The notes under the pieces: generated by a model
What the model saw: the letters and a program-made list of their open reading frames with translations, nothing else
Database searches by the model: none
Told to the model about the DNA's origin: nothing
Assembly: GCF_904063055.1 (NCBI RefSeq)
Contig: NZ_CAJFCN010000013.1
Coordinates: forward strand, 62,001 to 126,000
Direction: 5' to 3'
DNA length: 64,000 nucleotides
DNA from: Pseudomonas paracarnis
Lineage (GTDB): Bacteria; Pseudomonadota; Gammaproteobacteria; Pseudomonadales; Pseudomonadaceae
Made by a program: the position numbers and the translations under genes
In this document: piece after piece, positions 34,617 through 44,026 of the stretch
Layout of the letters: every line of letters begins with the position of its first letter
How positions within the stretch are numbered: the stretch's first letter is position 1

Positions 34617-35720
34617 CTACAAAAGCCGACACCGCGCCAGCCAGCGCCCGCTTTCGCAAATCACCTGGCCCTCCAACTCCAGCTCCGTCAGGGTGGCCAG
34701 CACTTGGGACAACGGCCGGCCGCTGGCAATCGCCAAGGCTTCGCTGCTATGCGGTGCCGCGTGCAGCAGCGCCACCAGCGGATGGGTCACGGGCACCGGC
34801 GCAGCAGGGGGCAACCGCTGCCAACCGCGCAGGCCTTCAAGAATGTGCTCGATGGTTTCCACCAGCACCGCGCCATCACGGATCAGTTGATGACAGCCCT
34901 TGGCGGCGGGGTGGTGGATGGAACCCGGAATCGCGTACACCTCACGCCCTTGCTCCGCCGCCAGGCGTGCGGTGATCAGCGAGCCGCTGGACATACTGGC
35001 CTCCACCACCAGCACGCCTAACGACAACCCGCTGATAATCCGGTTGCGCCGTGGGAAATTACCGGCCTGGGGCGCGGTATCCAGCGGAAACTCGGAAACC
35101 ACGGCGCTGCCTTGGGCGATCATCGCCGCAGCAAGCTTGCGATGGCGCTGTGGATAAAAATTTTCCAGGCCAGTGCCAAGCACGCCGATGGTATGGCCGC
35201 CCACGTCCAATGCCGCCTGGTGCGCTGCGCCGTCAATGCCCACCGCCAGCCCACTGGTGATGACAAAACCGGCGCTCGCCAGGCTGCGGGAAAAGGCCGC
35301 TGCCGTGTCCATACCTGGGCGAGAGGCACGCCGGCTTCCGACCATGGCCAACTGTGGTTTTTCCAGAATACCGGGGTCGCCCGCCACGAATAACAACGGC
35401 GGCGCATCGTCGATCTGCGCGAGCAACGCCGGGTACTCTGGTTGGTCCCACATCAGCAAATGCTGGGCCGGGCGCGCCAGCCAGGCCAACGCCTCACTGG
35501 CACCGTCACGGACTTTGGGGCTACGTCGGGCCTCGGCACTGACGGCGGGCAAACCGAGGGAACGCCAGGCGCTGGCGGGAGCACTCAGGGCCTTGGAAGC
35601 GCAACCAAAGGCTTCGATCAACACGTGAAAACGCTTGGGCCCCAGTTCTGGCAGCCTGTGCAAGCGTAGCCGGGCTTCCAGCTCTGCCGGGGAAATATCG
35701 CTACTGTTTATCGGATTCAT
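34617..35720 (-). CDS. dprA: DNA processing protein DprA
   Basis: A 367-residue DprA/Smf protein that loads RecA on incoming single-stranded DNA during transformation. The Rossmann-like core is marked by GSRRASRPG and SGLAVGIDGAAH, and a winged-helix C-terminal domain follows (about residues 305-367). ATG 35720 has only a poor ribosome binding site. A perfect DnaA box lies inside the gene (35149-35157) and another 25 bases upstream of it (35746-35754). Confidence 0.94.
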   Translation of the reverse strand: MNPINSSDISPAELEARLRLHRLPELGPKRFHVLIEAFGCASKALSAPASAWRSLGLPAVSAEARRSPKVRDGASEALAWLARPAQHLLMWDQPEYPALLAQIDDAPPLLFVAGDPGILEKPQLAMVGSRRASRPGMDTAAAFSRSLASAGFVITSGLAVGIDGAAHQAALDVGGHTIGVLGTGLENFYPQRHRKLAAAMIAQGSAVVSEFPLDTAPQAGNFPRRNRIISGLSLGVLVVEASMSSGSLITARLAAEQGREVYAIPGSIHHPAAKGCHQLIRDGAVLVETIEHILEGLRGWQRLPPAAPVPVTHPLVALLHAAPHSSEALAIASGRPLSQVLATLTELELEGQVICESGRWLARCRLL

Positions 35721-35745
35721 ATGATCATCCTTGACCGGAACAAGC

Positions 35746-35754
35746 TGTGGATAA
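35746..35754 (-). promoter_or_regulatory. DnaA box upstream of dprA
   Basis: A perfect 9-base DnaA box (TTATCCACA on the minus strand) in the 63-base gap between the PA0020-like gene and dprA. It could place DnaA near the dprA promoter. Confidence 0.6.
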
Positions 35755-35783
35755 CTCTGTTGGTAACTTATTTAGCAGGCTAT

Positions 35784-36560
35784 TTATTGCGCTTGTTGAG
35801 CCGTCTCGAAACGGTCTTGCACGGCCAACGACCTTGAAGCACTGAGCACCAGGGCATAGCTGAGCTTTTCGTAGGTGCGAAACACCAGCAGGGTGCCCGC
35901 TCGCTCATCCGGGAGCGGCGTGGGCGTACCGGTGAGGGCGTCTCGCACGGTGGCGCCAGCCTTGATCACCGTCAGCAGCTGGCCTTCCATCAGGCCATCG
36001 CGGCGGCCCTTGTTCAGGGTCACAGCATCGAGCACGCCAATCTGCGTGACGCCCTTGGGGATGTCGATGATGTGCCCTGTAATCAAGGGTGCGGGTTTGC
36101 AGGGTTCCAGGCTAGCCAAAGCAACGGGAGGCTCGGCGCGCAACAAACGGTCACCCGGGCGAATTTCCTGGGTCACCCGTTGCACTGCCAAGGTGGTGAG
36201 GCTGTCGGCAAGCACAAAGCGCGCAGTGCCGATGTCGTCGGCATTGATGCCGAGTAATTCCTGGGTAACGGGGTCGGTGTAGGCCTTGCCCCGCCGAAAG
36301 ATCCCGTAGCTGGGCTGGGCCGGGTCCAGATGCCCGCGCGCATGCACACGCTCGTCGTTGGCACCCAGCACGCGCCCGCCTTGAGCCGCAATAATATAAG
36401 GCGCGTTGTCCAGGTCGTGGGGGGAGTCAAAAATACGGTTGTGCAGTAAAAAATGCTGAATGGCCTGTTGCGCGGCCTGATCCAGACGCTCAGTGGGTTG
36501 CACAATCAATGCCGTGGCGAACGGGGCCCACAGCAGCAAGACGAGTAGCGATTTCCTCAT
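35784..36560 (-). CDS. PA0020-like secreted protein lacking a LysM domain
   Basis: A 258-residue protein with a signal peptide (MRKSLLVLLLWAPFATA). The body matches the C-terminal part of the PA0020 family, with segments like YGIFRRGKAYTDPVTQELLGINADDIG and a conserved end region. The usual protein, as I recall it, is about 340 residues with a LysM peptidoglycan-binding domain directly after the signal peptide. Here the signal runs straight into the C-terminal domain, so LysM appears to be absent. AAAGGAG before ATG 36560 supports the start. Its role in the cell wall is unknown. It is divergent from def. Confidence 0.75.
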   Translation of the reverse strand: MRKSLLVLLLWAPFATALIVQPTERLDQAAQQAIQHFLLHNRIFDSPHDLDNAPYIIAAQGGRVLGANDERVHARGHLDPAQPSYGIFRRGKAYTDPVTQELLGINADDIGTARFVLADSLTTLAVQRVTQEIRPGDRLLRAEPPVALASLEPCKPAPLITGHIIDIPKGVTQIGVLDAVTLNKGRRDGLMEGQLLTVIKAGATVRDALTGTPTPLPDERAGTLLVFRTYEKLSYALVLSASRSLAVQDRFETAQQAQ

Positions 36561-36695
36561 GGGGTGAATCTCCTTTATTATGTGCGTTCGCGTGAAATGC
36601 CATAGCCTTCGCGGCTTCCGAGCGTTTCACACCGGCCGTATGGGTCCATCCCACCGCCGATTTGTCTCTTCCTCACATGTGCAGCAATTACGCTT

Positions 36696-37202
36696 ATGGC
36701 TATTTTGAACATCCTCGAATTTCCCGACTCGCGCCTGCGCACGATCGCCAAGCCGGTGGCCGTAGTGGACGACAAGGTTCGTCAGTTGGTCGATGACATG
36801 TTTGAAACAATGTATGAAGCCCCGGGCATCGGCCTCGCCGCTACCCAGGTCAACGTGCACCTGCGTGTCGTGGTCATGGACCTGTCGGAAGATCGCAGCG
36901 AACCTCGGGTGTACATCAACCCTGAGTTCGAACCGCTGACCGAAGAGATGGGCGAATACCAGGAAGGCTGCCTGTCGGTGCCGGAGTTCTACGAAAACGT
37001 TGAACGCCCGCTGCGCGTGAAGATCAAGGCGCTGGACCGTGACGGCAAGCCGTTTGAGCTGATTGCCGAAGGTCTGTTGGCGGTGTGCATCCAGCATGAA
37101 TGCGACCACCTCAACGGCAAACTGTTTGTCGATTACCTGTCCACGCTCAAGCGGGACAGGATCAAGAAAAAGCTGGAAAAAAAGCATCGCCAGCAAGCTT
37201 GA
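36696..37202 (+). CDS. def: Peptide deformylase
   Basis: A 168-residue iron-dependent deformylase that removes the formyl group from new proteins. All three motifs are intact: GIGLAATQ (residues 44-51), EGCLS with C92, and HECDH with H134, E135 and H138. ATG 36696. It is followed by a terminator and then fmt, whose product adds the formyl group that Def removes. Confidence 0.98.
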   Translation: MAILNILEFPDSRLRTIAKPVAVVDDKVRQLVDDMFETMYEAPGIGLAATQVNVHLRVVVMDLSEDRSEPRVYINPEFEPLTEEMGEYQEGCLSVPEFYENVERPLRVKIKALDRDGKPFELIAEGLLAVCIQHECDHLNGKLFVDYLSTLKRDRIKKKLEKKHRQQA

Positions 37203-37214
37203 TGCCCTTCTTCC

Positions 37215-37241
37215 AAAGGCTTGCTGCGGCAAGCCTTTTTC
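37215..37241 (+). terminator. Rho-independent terminator after def
   Basis: Stem GGCTTGC / GCAAGCC with a four-base loop and a T-rich tail, between def and fmt. It may be leaky, letting some transcription into fmt. Confidence 0.85.
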
Positions 37242-37271
37242 TTTTGTGACTGTTTTTAACCGAGAACTCCC

Positions 37272-38225
37272 ATGACCGAGCCATTGCGCATTGTTTTTGC
37301 CGGCACTCCTGAATTTGCCGCCGAACACCTCAAGGCGCTGCTTGCCAGCCCTTATGACATCGTCGCGGTGTACACCCAGCCGGATCGCCCGGCCGGTCGC
37401 GGGCAAAAACTGATGCCGAGCCCGGTCAAGCAATTAGCACTGGAGCACAACATTCCGGTGCTGCAACCGCCGACCCTGCGTAACGCCGACGCCCAGGCCG
37501 AACTGGCCGCGCTGAAGCCGGACCTGCTGGTGGTGGTGGCTTACGGTTTGATCCTGCCTCAGGCTGTGCTGGATATACCGCGCCTGGGTTGCATCAACAG
37601 TCATGCTTCACTGCTGCCCCGCTGGCGCGGTGCGGCGCCCATTCAACGTGCCGTTGAAGCAGGCGACAGCGAGAGCGGCGTGACCGTGATGCGCATGGAA
37701 GCCGGCCTGGATACCGGGCCGATGCTGCTCAAAGTCACCACACCGATCACCGCCCAAGACACCGGCGGCAGCCTGCACGACCGCCTCGCTGAACTGGGGC
37801 CGCCCGCCGTGATCCAGGCCATCGCCGGCCTGGCTGCCGGCACACTGGAAGGCGAGGTACAGGACGACAGCCTGGCCACCTACGCGCACAAATTGAACAA
37901 AGACGAAGCACGCATCGACTGGAGCCGCCCAGCCGTGGAGCTTGAGCGCCTGGTACGTGCCTTCAACCCGTGGCCGATCTGCCACAGCACTCTGAACGGC
38001 GAGGCTTTGAAAGTGTTGGCCGCGACCCTGGCCGATGGTGCAGGCGCTCCCGGCGAGATCATCGGCGCCAGCAAAGACGGCCTGTTGGTGGCTTGCGGTG
38101 AACAGGCGCTGTGCCTGACGCGTCTGCAATTGCCCGGCGGCAAGGCGCTGAACTTCAGTGATTTGTTCAACAGTCGTCGTGAGAAATTCGCCCTGGGCAC
38201 CACGCTTGGAGTGGTCACTCAATGA
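37272..38225 (+). CDS. fmt: Methionyl-tRNA formyltransferase
   Basis: A 317-residue enzyme that formylates initiator Met-tRNA. The 10-formyltetrahydrofolate site residues N109, H111 and D147 are visible in CINSHASLLPRWRGAAP and GLDTGPML. The C-terminal tRNA-binding domain is complete. The stop overlaps rsmB by 4 bases, so the pair is translationally coupled. Confidence 0.98.
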   Translation: MTEPLRIVFAGTPEFAAEHLKALLASPYDIVAVYTQPDRPAGRGQKLMPSPVKQLALEHNIPVLQPPTLRNADAQAELAALKPDLLVVVAYGLILPQAVLDIPRLGCINSHASLLPRWRGAAPIQRAVEAGDSESGVTVMRMEAGLDTGPMLLKVTTPITAQDTGGSLHDRLAELGPPAVIQAIAGLAAGTLEGEVQDDSLATYAHKLNKDEARIDWSRPAVELERLVRAFNPWPICHSTLNGEALKVLAATLADGAGAPGEIIGASKDGLLVACGEQALCLTRLQLPGGKALNFSDLFNSRREKFALGTTLGVVTQ

Positions 38226-39532
38226 ACCCACGTCTGGCCGCCGCCAAGGCTCTCGCCGCCGTGCTCAACGGCAAGGCTTCGCTGAACAGTTCATTGCCCA
38301 CGCAGTTGGATAAGGTTGAAGACCGCGATCGGGGGTTTACGCAGGACCTGGCCTTTGGCACCGCCCGTTGGCAGCCACGGTTGTCTGCGTTGGCCGCCAA
38401 GCTGCTGCAAAAACCGTTCAAAACGGCGGACGCGGATGTCGAGGCGCTGTTGCTGGTGGGTCTCTACCAGTTGCTCTACACCCGCGTGCCCGCCCACGCC
38501 GCCATTGGTGAAACCGTCGGCTGCGCCGACAAGCTGAAAAAACCCTGGGCCAAGGCCCTGCTCAATGCCGTGCTGCGCCGCGCCCAGCGTGAAAGCGAAA
38601 CGCTGTTGGCCGAGCTGGAACATGATCCGGTGGTGCGCACCGCCCACCCGCGCTGGCTGCAAAAATCCCTGAAGGCCTTTTGGCCCGAGCAATGGGAGGC
38701 TATCTGCGCGGCCAACAACGCGCACCCGCCGATGATCCTGCGGGTCAACCGTCGCCACCACAGCCGGGATGCATACCTGCAATTACTCGCCGACGCGGCC
38801 ATCAACCCCACCCCGTGCGTGTACAGCACGGACGGTATCGTGCTGGAAGCCGCCGCCGATGTGCGCAGCCTGCCGGGCTTTGCTCAAGGCTGGATCAGCG
38901 TGCAGGACGAGGCCGCGCAATTGGCTGCCGATCTGCTCGATTTGGCCCCCGGCCAGCGCGTACTCGACGCCTGCTGCGCGCCAGGCGGTAAGACGTGTCA
39001 CATCCTTGAGGTTGAAAAAGACCTGGCCGGTGTGGTGGCTGTGGACCTTGAGGCCAAGCGCCTGGTGCGCGTGCGGGAAAACCTTGCACGCCTGGGCCTC
39101 AGCGCCGACCTGATCGCCGCCGACGGCCGCGACACCGCGACGTGGTGGGACGGCAAGCCATTCCAGCGCATCCTGCTGGACGCTCCTTGCTCCGCCACCG
39201 GTGTGATCCGTCGGCACCCGGACATCAAGCTGACCCGCCAGCCCGACGACATCGCCGCCCTGGCGGTGTTGCAAGGCGAACTGCTCGACGCGCTGTGGCC
39301 AACCCTGGAAGTGGGCGGCATCCTGCTTTACGCCACCTGCTCCACGCTGCCCACCGAAAATACCGAGGTCATCCAAGCCTTCCTCGCCCGCACCAGCGGC
39401 GCGCGCGAACTGGACCTCGCCACCAGCGCCGGCATCAAGCAGCCCCACGGCCGCCAACTGCTCGCGCAGGAAGGCGGGCACGATGGCTTCTACTACGCCA
39501 AACTGATCAAGATTGCCGCCGCGCGCGGCTGA
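38222..39532 (+). CDS. rsmB: 16S rRNA (cytosine-967-C5)-methyltransferase
   Basis: A 436-residue m5C methyltransferase with an N-terminal NusB-like RNA-binding domain (about 1-140) and a C-terminal SAM domain. The SAM site starts at CCAPGGKTCHI, and the two catalytic cysteines lie in DAPCSATG and YATCSTLPTENTEV. It modifies C967 of 16S rRNA. ATG 38222 overlaps the fmt stop (ATGA). Confidence 0.97.
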   Translation: MNPRLAAAKALAAVLNGKASLNSSLPTQLDKVEDRDRGFTQDLAFGTARWQPRLSALAAKLLQKPFKTADADVEALLLVGLYQLLYTRVPAHAAIGETVGCADKLKKPWAKALLNAVLRRAQRESETLLAELEHDPVVRTAHPRWLQKSLKAFWPEQWEAICAANNAHPPMILRVNRRHHSRDAYLQLLADAAINPTPCVYSTDGIVLEAAADVRSLPGFAQGWISVQDEAAQLAADLLDLAPGQRVLDACCAPGGKTCHILEVEKDLAGVVAVDLEAKRLVRVRENLARLGLSADLIAADGRDTATWWDGKPFQRILLDAPCSATGVIRRHPDIKLTRQPDDIAALAVLQGELLDALWPTLEVGGILLYATCSTLPTENTEVIQAFLARTSGARELDLATSAGIKQPHGRQLLAQEGGHDGFYYAKLIKIAAARG

Positions 39533-39554
39533 ATGGTTTTAAGGGAGTGACCGG

Positions 39555-40928
39555 ATGAAAATCATCATCCTTGGAGCAGGGCAGGTGGGTGGCACGCTGG
39601 CCGAACATTTGGCCGGTGAAGCCAACGACATCACCGTGGTCGACACCGATGCCGAGCGCTTGCGCAACCTGGGCGACCGCCTGGACATTCGTACGGTGCA
39701 AGGCCGCGCGTCGTTTCCGACGGTGCTGCGCCAGGCCGGTGCCGACGATGCCGACATGCTGGTGGCTGTGACCAACAGCGACGAGACCAACATGGTCGCC
39801 TGCCAGGTCGCCCACACCCTGTTCCACACCCCGACCAAGATCGCTCGGGTGCGCGAAGCGGCTTACCTGACCCGCGCCGGGCTGTTCGACAACGACGCCA
39901 TCCCGGTAGACGTCCTGATCAGCCCGGAACAGGTGGTGACCCACTACATCAAGCGCCTGATCGAAATTCCAGGTGCGCTACAGGTTATCGACTTCGCTGA
40001 AGGCAAAGCGCAACTGGTAGCCGTGAAGGCCTATTACGGCGGGCCGCTGGTTGGCCAGCAATTGCGCCAGCTGCGTGAGCACATGCCGAATGTGGAAACC
40101 CGCGTCGCCGCGATTTTCCGCCGTGACCGGCCGATCCTGCCCCAGGGCGATACGGTGATCGAGGCTGACGACGAAGTATTTTTCATCGCCGCCAAGGCGA
40201 ACATTCGTGCGGTCATGAGCGAAATGCGCAGGCTCGACGAAAGCTACAAACGCATCGTCATCGCCGGCGGTGGGCAGATTGGCGAGCGTTTGGCAGAAGC
40301 CATCGAAAGCCGCTACCAGGTGAAGATCATCGAGATGAGCCCGACGCGGTGCCGGCATTTGTCCGACACCCTCGACAGCACTGTTGTACTGCAAGGCAGC
40401 GCCTCGGACCGTGACCTGCTGATGGAAGAAAACATCGCCGACGCCGATATCTTCCTGGCCCTGACCAACGATGATGAAGCCAATATCATGTCGTCCTTGC
40501 TGGCCAAGCGGCTGGGGGCGAAGAAGGTGATGACCATCATCAATAACCCGGCCTATGTCGACCTGATCCAGGGCGGCGATATCGACATTGCCATCAGCCC
40601 GCAGTTGGCGACCATTGGCACCTTGCTCGCCCACGTACGGCGTGGCGACATTGTCAGCGTGCACTCGTTGCGCCGTGGCGCAGCGGAAGCCATCGAGGCG
40701 ATTGCCCACGGTGACTCCAAGTCCAGCAAAGTGATTGGCAAGGCGATCCGCGATATCGGCCTGCCGCCCGGTACCACCATTGGCGCGATCATTCGCGATG
40801 AAGAAGTGATCATTGCCCACGACGACACGGTGATCGCCACCGGAGACCACGTGATTTTGTTCCTTGTGGACAAGAAACATATCCGCGATGTGGAGAAGCT
40901 GTTCCACGTGGGGTTGAGCTTTTTCTGA
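39555..40928 (+). CDS. trkA: Trk potassium uptake regulatory protein TrkA
   Basis: A 457-residue cytoplasmic, NAD-binding regulator of the Trk potassium channel. It has two RCK/KTN halves: the first GxGxxG (GAGQVGGTLAEHL) begins at residue 6, the second (AGGGQIGERLAEAIE) near 237. Each half is followed by a TrkA-C domain. ATG 39555 follows GGGAG, 22 bases after rsmB. The TrkH/TrkG channel genes are not in this window. Confidence 0.97.
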   Translation: MKIIILGAGQVGGTLAEHLAGEANDITVVDTDAERLRNLGDRLDIRTVQGRASFPTVLRQAGADDADMLVAVTNSDETNMVACQVAHTLFHTPTKIARVREAAYLTRAGLFDNDAIPVDVLISPEQVVTHYIKRLIEIPGALQVIDFAEGKAQLVAVKAYYGGPLVGQQLRQLREHMPNVETRVAAIFRRDRPILPQGDTVIEADDEVFFIAAKANIRAVMSEMRRLDESYKRIVIAGGGQIGERLAEAIESRYQVKIIEMSPTRCRHLSDTLDSTVVLQGSASDRDLLMEENIADADIFLALTNDDEANIMSSLLAKRLGAKKVMTIINNPAYVDLIQGGDIDIAISPQLATIGTLLAHVRRGDIVSVHSLRRGAAEAIEAIAHGDSKSSKVIGKAIRDIGLPPGTTIGAIIRDEEVIIAHDDTVIATGDHVILFLVDKKHIRDVEKLFHVGLSFF

Positions 40929-40956
40929 TTAAAAATTTGAGTGAGCCTGCCGCCGC

Positions 40957-41022
40957 CATCGCGGCAAGCCCGCTCCCACATGTGATCGCGTTCCAAGTGT
41001 GGGAGCGGGCTTGCCCGCGATG
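40957..41022. repeat. REP pair, GAGCGGGCTTGCCCGCGATG type, tail-to-tail
   Basis: Two inverted 26-base repeats close together (outer ends CATCGCG / CGCGATG), the reverse arrangement of most pairs here. It lies between trkA and the TPR gene. Confidence 0.88.
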
Positions 41023-41062
41023 ACGATATCGAAACCGCTATATAGCTAAAGGACGCACAGTC

Positions 41063-41374
41063 ATGCTCGAATCCCTGGAAAAAATGCTCGCCAAGGGTGT
41101 GGATAATTCGCTGCTGCGCTTTGGCCTGGGCAAGGGTTATCTGGACCTGAAGGACAACGCAACGGCGGCCGAGCATTTGCAGCGATGCGTCGAGTTCGAT
41201 CCGAAGTATTCGGCGGCGTGGAAGTTGTTGGGCAAGGCGCGGCTGGGATTGGAAGATCGCGCGGCAGCACACCTGGCATGGGAGAAGGGCATCGAAGCCG
41301 CCCAGGCCCATGGCGACAAACAGGCCGAAAAAGAAATGACGGTGTTCCTGAAGAAACTTGATCGCCAAACCTGA
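41063..41374 (+). CDS. Small TPR protein
   Basis: A 103-residue helical protein with about two tetratricopeptide repeats, for example LGKGYLDLKDNATAAEHLQRCVEFDPKYS split between the first two helices and the next. TPR proteins are scaffolds for protein-protein contacts. No partner is evident. It corresponds by position to PA0015 of P. aeruginosa (from memory). ATG 41063 follows AAAGGA. Confidence 0.82.
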   Translation: MLESLEKMLAKGVDNSLLRFGLGKGYLDLKDNATAAEHLQRCVEFDPKYSAAWKLLGKARLGLEDRAAAHLAWEKGIEAAQAHGDKQAEKEMTVFLKKLDRQT

Positions 41375-41385
41375 GGTGATCACCT

Positions 41386-41470
41386 GTGGGAGCTGGCTTG
41401 CCTGCGATGCAGACACCTCGGTATATCAGGCACTCCGAGGTGATGCTATCGCAGGCAAGCCAGCTCCCAC
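41386..41470. repeat. REP pair, GAGCTGGCTTGCCTGCGAT type
   Basis: Head-to-head REP pair between the converging TPR and acyltransferase genes. The inner part holds a further inverted repeat (CACCTCGG / CCGAGGTG), which lengthens the hairpin. Confidence 0.9.
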
Positions 41471-41505
41471 ATTTGATCTCCATTGGGCTGGAGGTCAGCG
41501 GTGAG

Positions 41506-42393
41506 TCAGTACCACCGCGCCTCACCCGGCGGGCGTTTCTTGAAGCGTTTCATGCTCCACATGTACTGGCTTGGGTAAGCACCTACATAGCGCTCAACTA
41601 CCTTGCTCATCGCCGCACAGGACGTCGCGGTGTCGGTGCTGTACATGTCCTCCGGCGCCGCTTCCAGGATCACCTTGTAGCCCGAGCCGTCCGGCAGGCG
41701 CAGGGCGTGCAGGAATACGCCAACGGCCTTGTGGCCCGCGAGCATGTTCGGCACGAACTTGCTGGTAAGCGCCTGGGTGGCAAAAAACGGTACGAAGATC
41801 CCGGCGGACTCAGCCGGCTCCGGGTCGGCAGGAATGCCCACCTGGCCGCCTTTGCGCACTTCCTTGATCACGCTGAGAATGCCTTCCTTGGTGGAAGCCG
41901 CCACGCGGTTGCCCAGCTGCACGCGTTGTTTGCGCAGCAGTTCGTCCACCGCCTTGAGCTTGGGCGGGCGATAGAAAATGATCGGTTTGCACTGGCTGCA
42001 ATAGAAGTGGTTCAACACTTCCCAGTTGCCCAGGTGGCTGGTGATGCCCACCACGCCTTTGCCAGAAGCCAGGGCCTCGTGCAGCACTTCCAAGCCCTCG
42101 ACTTCGCGGACCAGGTCGATGGAGCGCTGCGCCGGCCAGATCCACGCGCAGGCGCTTTCGGTGAGGGACTTGCCGATGTCCATCAGGCTGCGGCCCACCA
42201 GGCGCTCGCGTTCTGCAGGGTCCATGTCCGGGAAGCATTTGGAGAGGTTGATCCGCACGGTATCGCGGGAACGGTTGGGGGTTTTCCACATGATCCAGCC
42301 GATCCCCGTGCCGACGGCTTGTACGGCGCGCCAGGGCAGCAGGGCAAACAACCGAAGAGCGCCTACCAGCAAGGCGCCTTTAAACTTTTCCAC
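41506..42393 (-). CDS. Lipid A late acyltransferase (LpxL/HtrB family)
   Basis: A 295-residue inner-membrane acyltransferase that adds a secondary acyl chain to lipid A. The HX4E active-site motif is H120-LGNW-E125 in GITSHLGNWEVL, and the N-terminal hydrophobic anchor covers about residues 7-36. It starts at GTG 42393, which has GGAG upstream. Several paralogues (LpxL1/L2, HtrB) exist in Pseudomonas, so the exact acyl specificity is left open. Confidence 0.9.
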   Translation of the reverse strand: MEKFKGALLVGALRLFALLPWRAVQAVGTGIGWIMWKTPNRSRDTVRINLSKCFPDMDPAERERLVGRSLMDIGKSLTESACAWIWPAQRSIDLVREVEGLEVLHEALASGKGVVGITSHLGNWEVLNHFYCSQCKPIIFYRPPKLKAVDELLRKQRVQLGNRVAASTKEGILSVIKEVRKGGQVGIPADPEPAESAGIFVPFFATQALTSKFVPNMLAGHKAVGVFLHALRLPDGSGYKVILEAAPEDMYSTDTATSCAAMSKVVERYVGAYPSQYMWSMKRFKKRPPGEARWY

Positions 42394-42433
42394 AGGTCAC
42401 TCCTGATCGTGTGTGGTGCGCAAAGCCGGCATT

Positions 42434-42991
42434 CTAACCGGCGTTGACCAAGTCCGCGTAACGGTCGCAGTCCTGGGTGTGGTCCATGACCATGCCCGAG
42501 GCCTGCATGAAGGCGTAGCAGATGGTCGGCCCGACGAAGGTGAAGCCGGCCTTTTTCAAGGCTTTGCTCATGGCTTGGGCTTCGGGCGTGATCGCCGGGA
42601 CGTCGCTGCGATCCTTGAAGTGATTGACCTTGGGTTTGCCGCCGACAAACGACCACAGCAACCCCACGGGATCTTCCAGCGCCAGCCAGGCCGCGGCGTT
42701 GCGCCGGGTAGCGTTGAGCTTCAAGCGATTGCGCACGATACCCGGGTCCTGCATCAGCACCTCGATTTCGTCATCGCTCAATTGCGCCAGACGCTGCGCG
42801 TCAAAGCCGAACAACACCTTTCGATAATGCTCGCGTTTGCGTAAAACGGTGATCCAGGACAGGCCTGCCTGGAACCCTTCGAGCAAAAGCAACTCGAACA
42901 AACCCTGCGCATCGCGCAGCGGCGTTCCCCACTCTTGATCGTGATAAGCCATGTACAGCGGATCTTCAGAACACCAAAAGCAGCGTGGCAT
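42434..42991 (-). CDS. tag: DNA-3-methyladenine glycosylase I
   Basis: A 185-residue repair glycosylase that removes 3-methyladenine from DNA. The zinc-binding residues are C4 and H17 at the N-terminus and H171 and C175 in DHTQDCDRY at the end, as in E. coli Tag. I start at ATG 42991; the open frame extends far upstream across glyQ on the other strand, which is not coding. It is divergent from glyQ, with 81 bases for both promoters. Confidence 0.95.
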   Translation of the reverse strand: MPRCFWCSEDPLYMAYHDQEWGTPLRDAQGLFELLLLEGFQAGLSWITVLRKREHYRKVLFGFDAQRLAQLSDDEIEVLMQDPGIVRNRLKLNATRRNAAAWLALEDPVGLLWSFVGGKPKVNHFKDRSDVPAITPEAQAMSKALKKAGFTFVGPTICYAFMQASGMVMDHTQDCDRYADLVNAG

Positions 42992-43072
42992 AAGGCTCCA
43001 GGGAGTGGTGGCGGGGCCGAATCGGGTATACTCCCGCTCTTTAAATCGCAGCCCAAGTAACAGGTGAATTTC

Positions 43073-44022
<950 letters not shown>

Positions 44023-44026
<4 letters not shown>

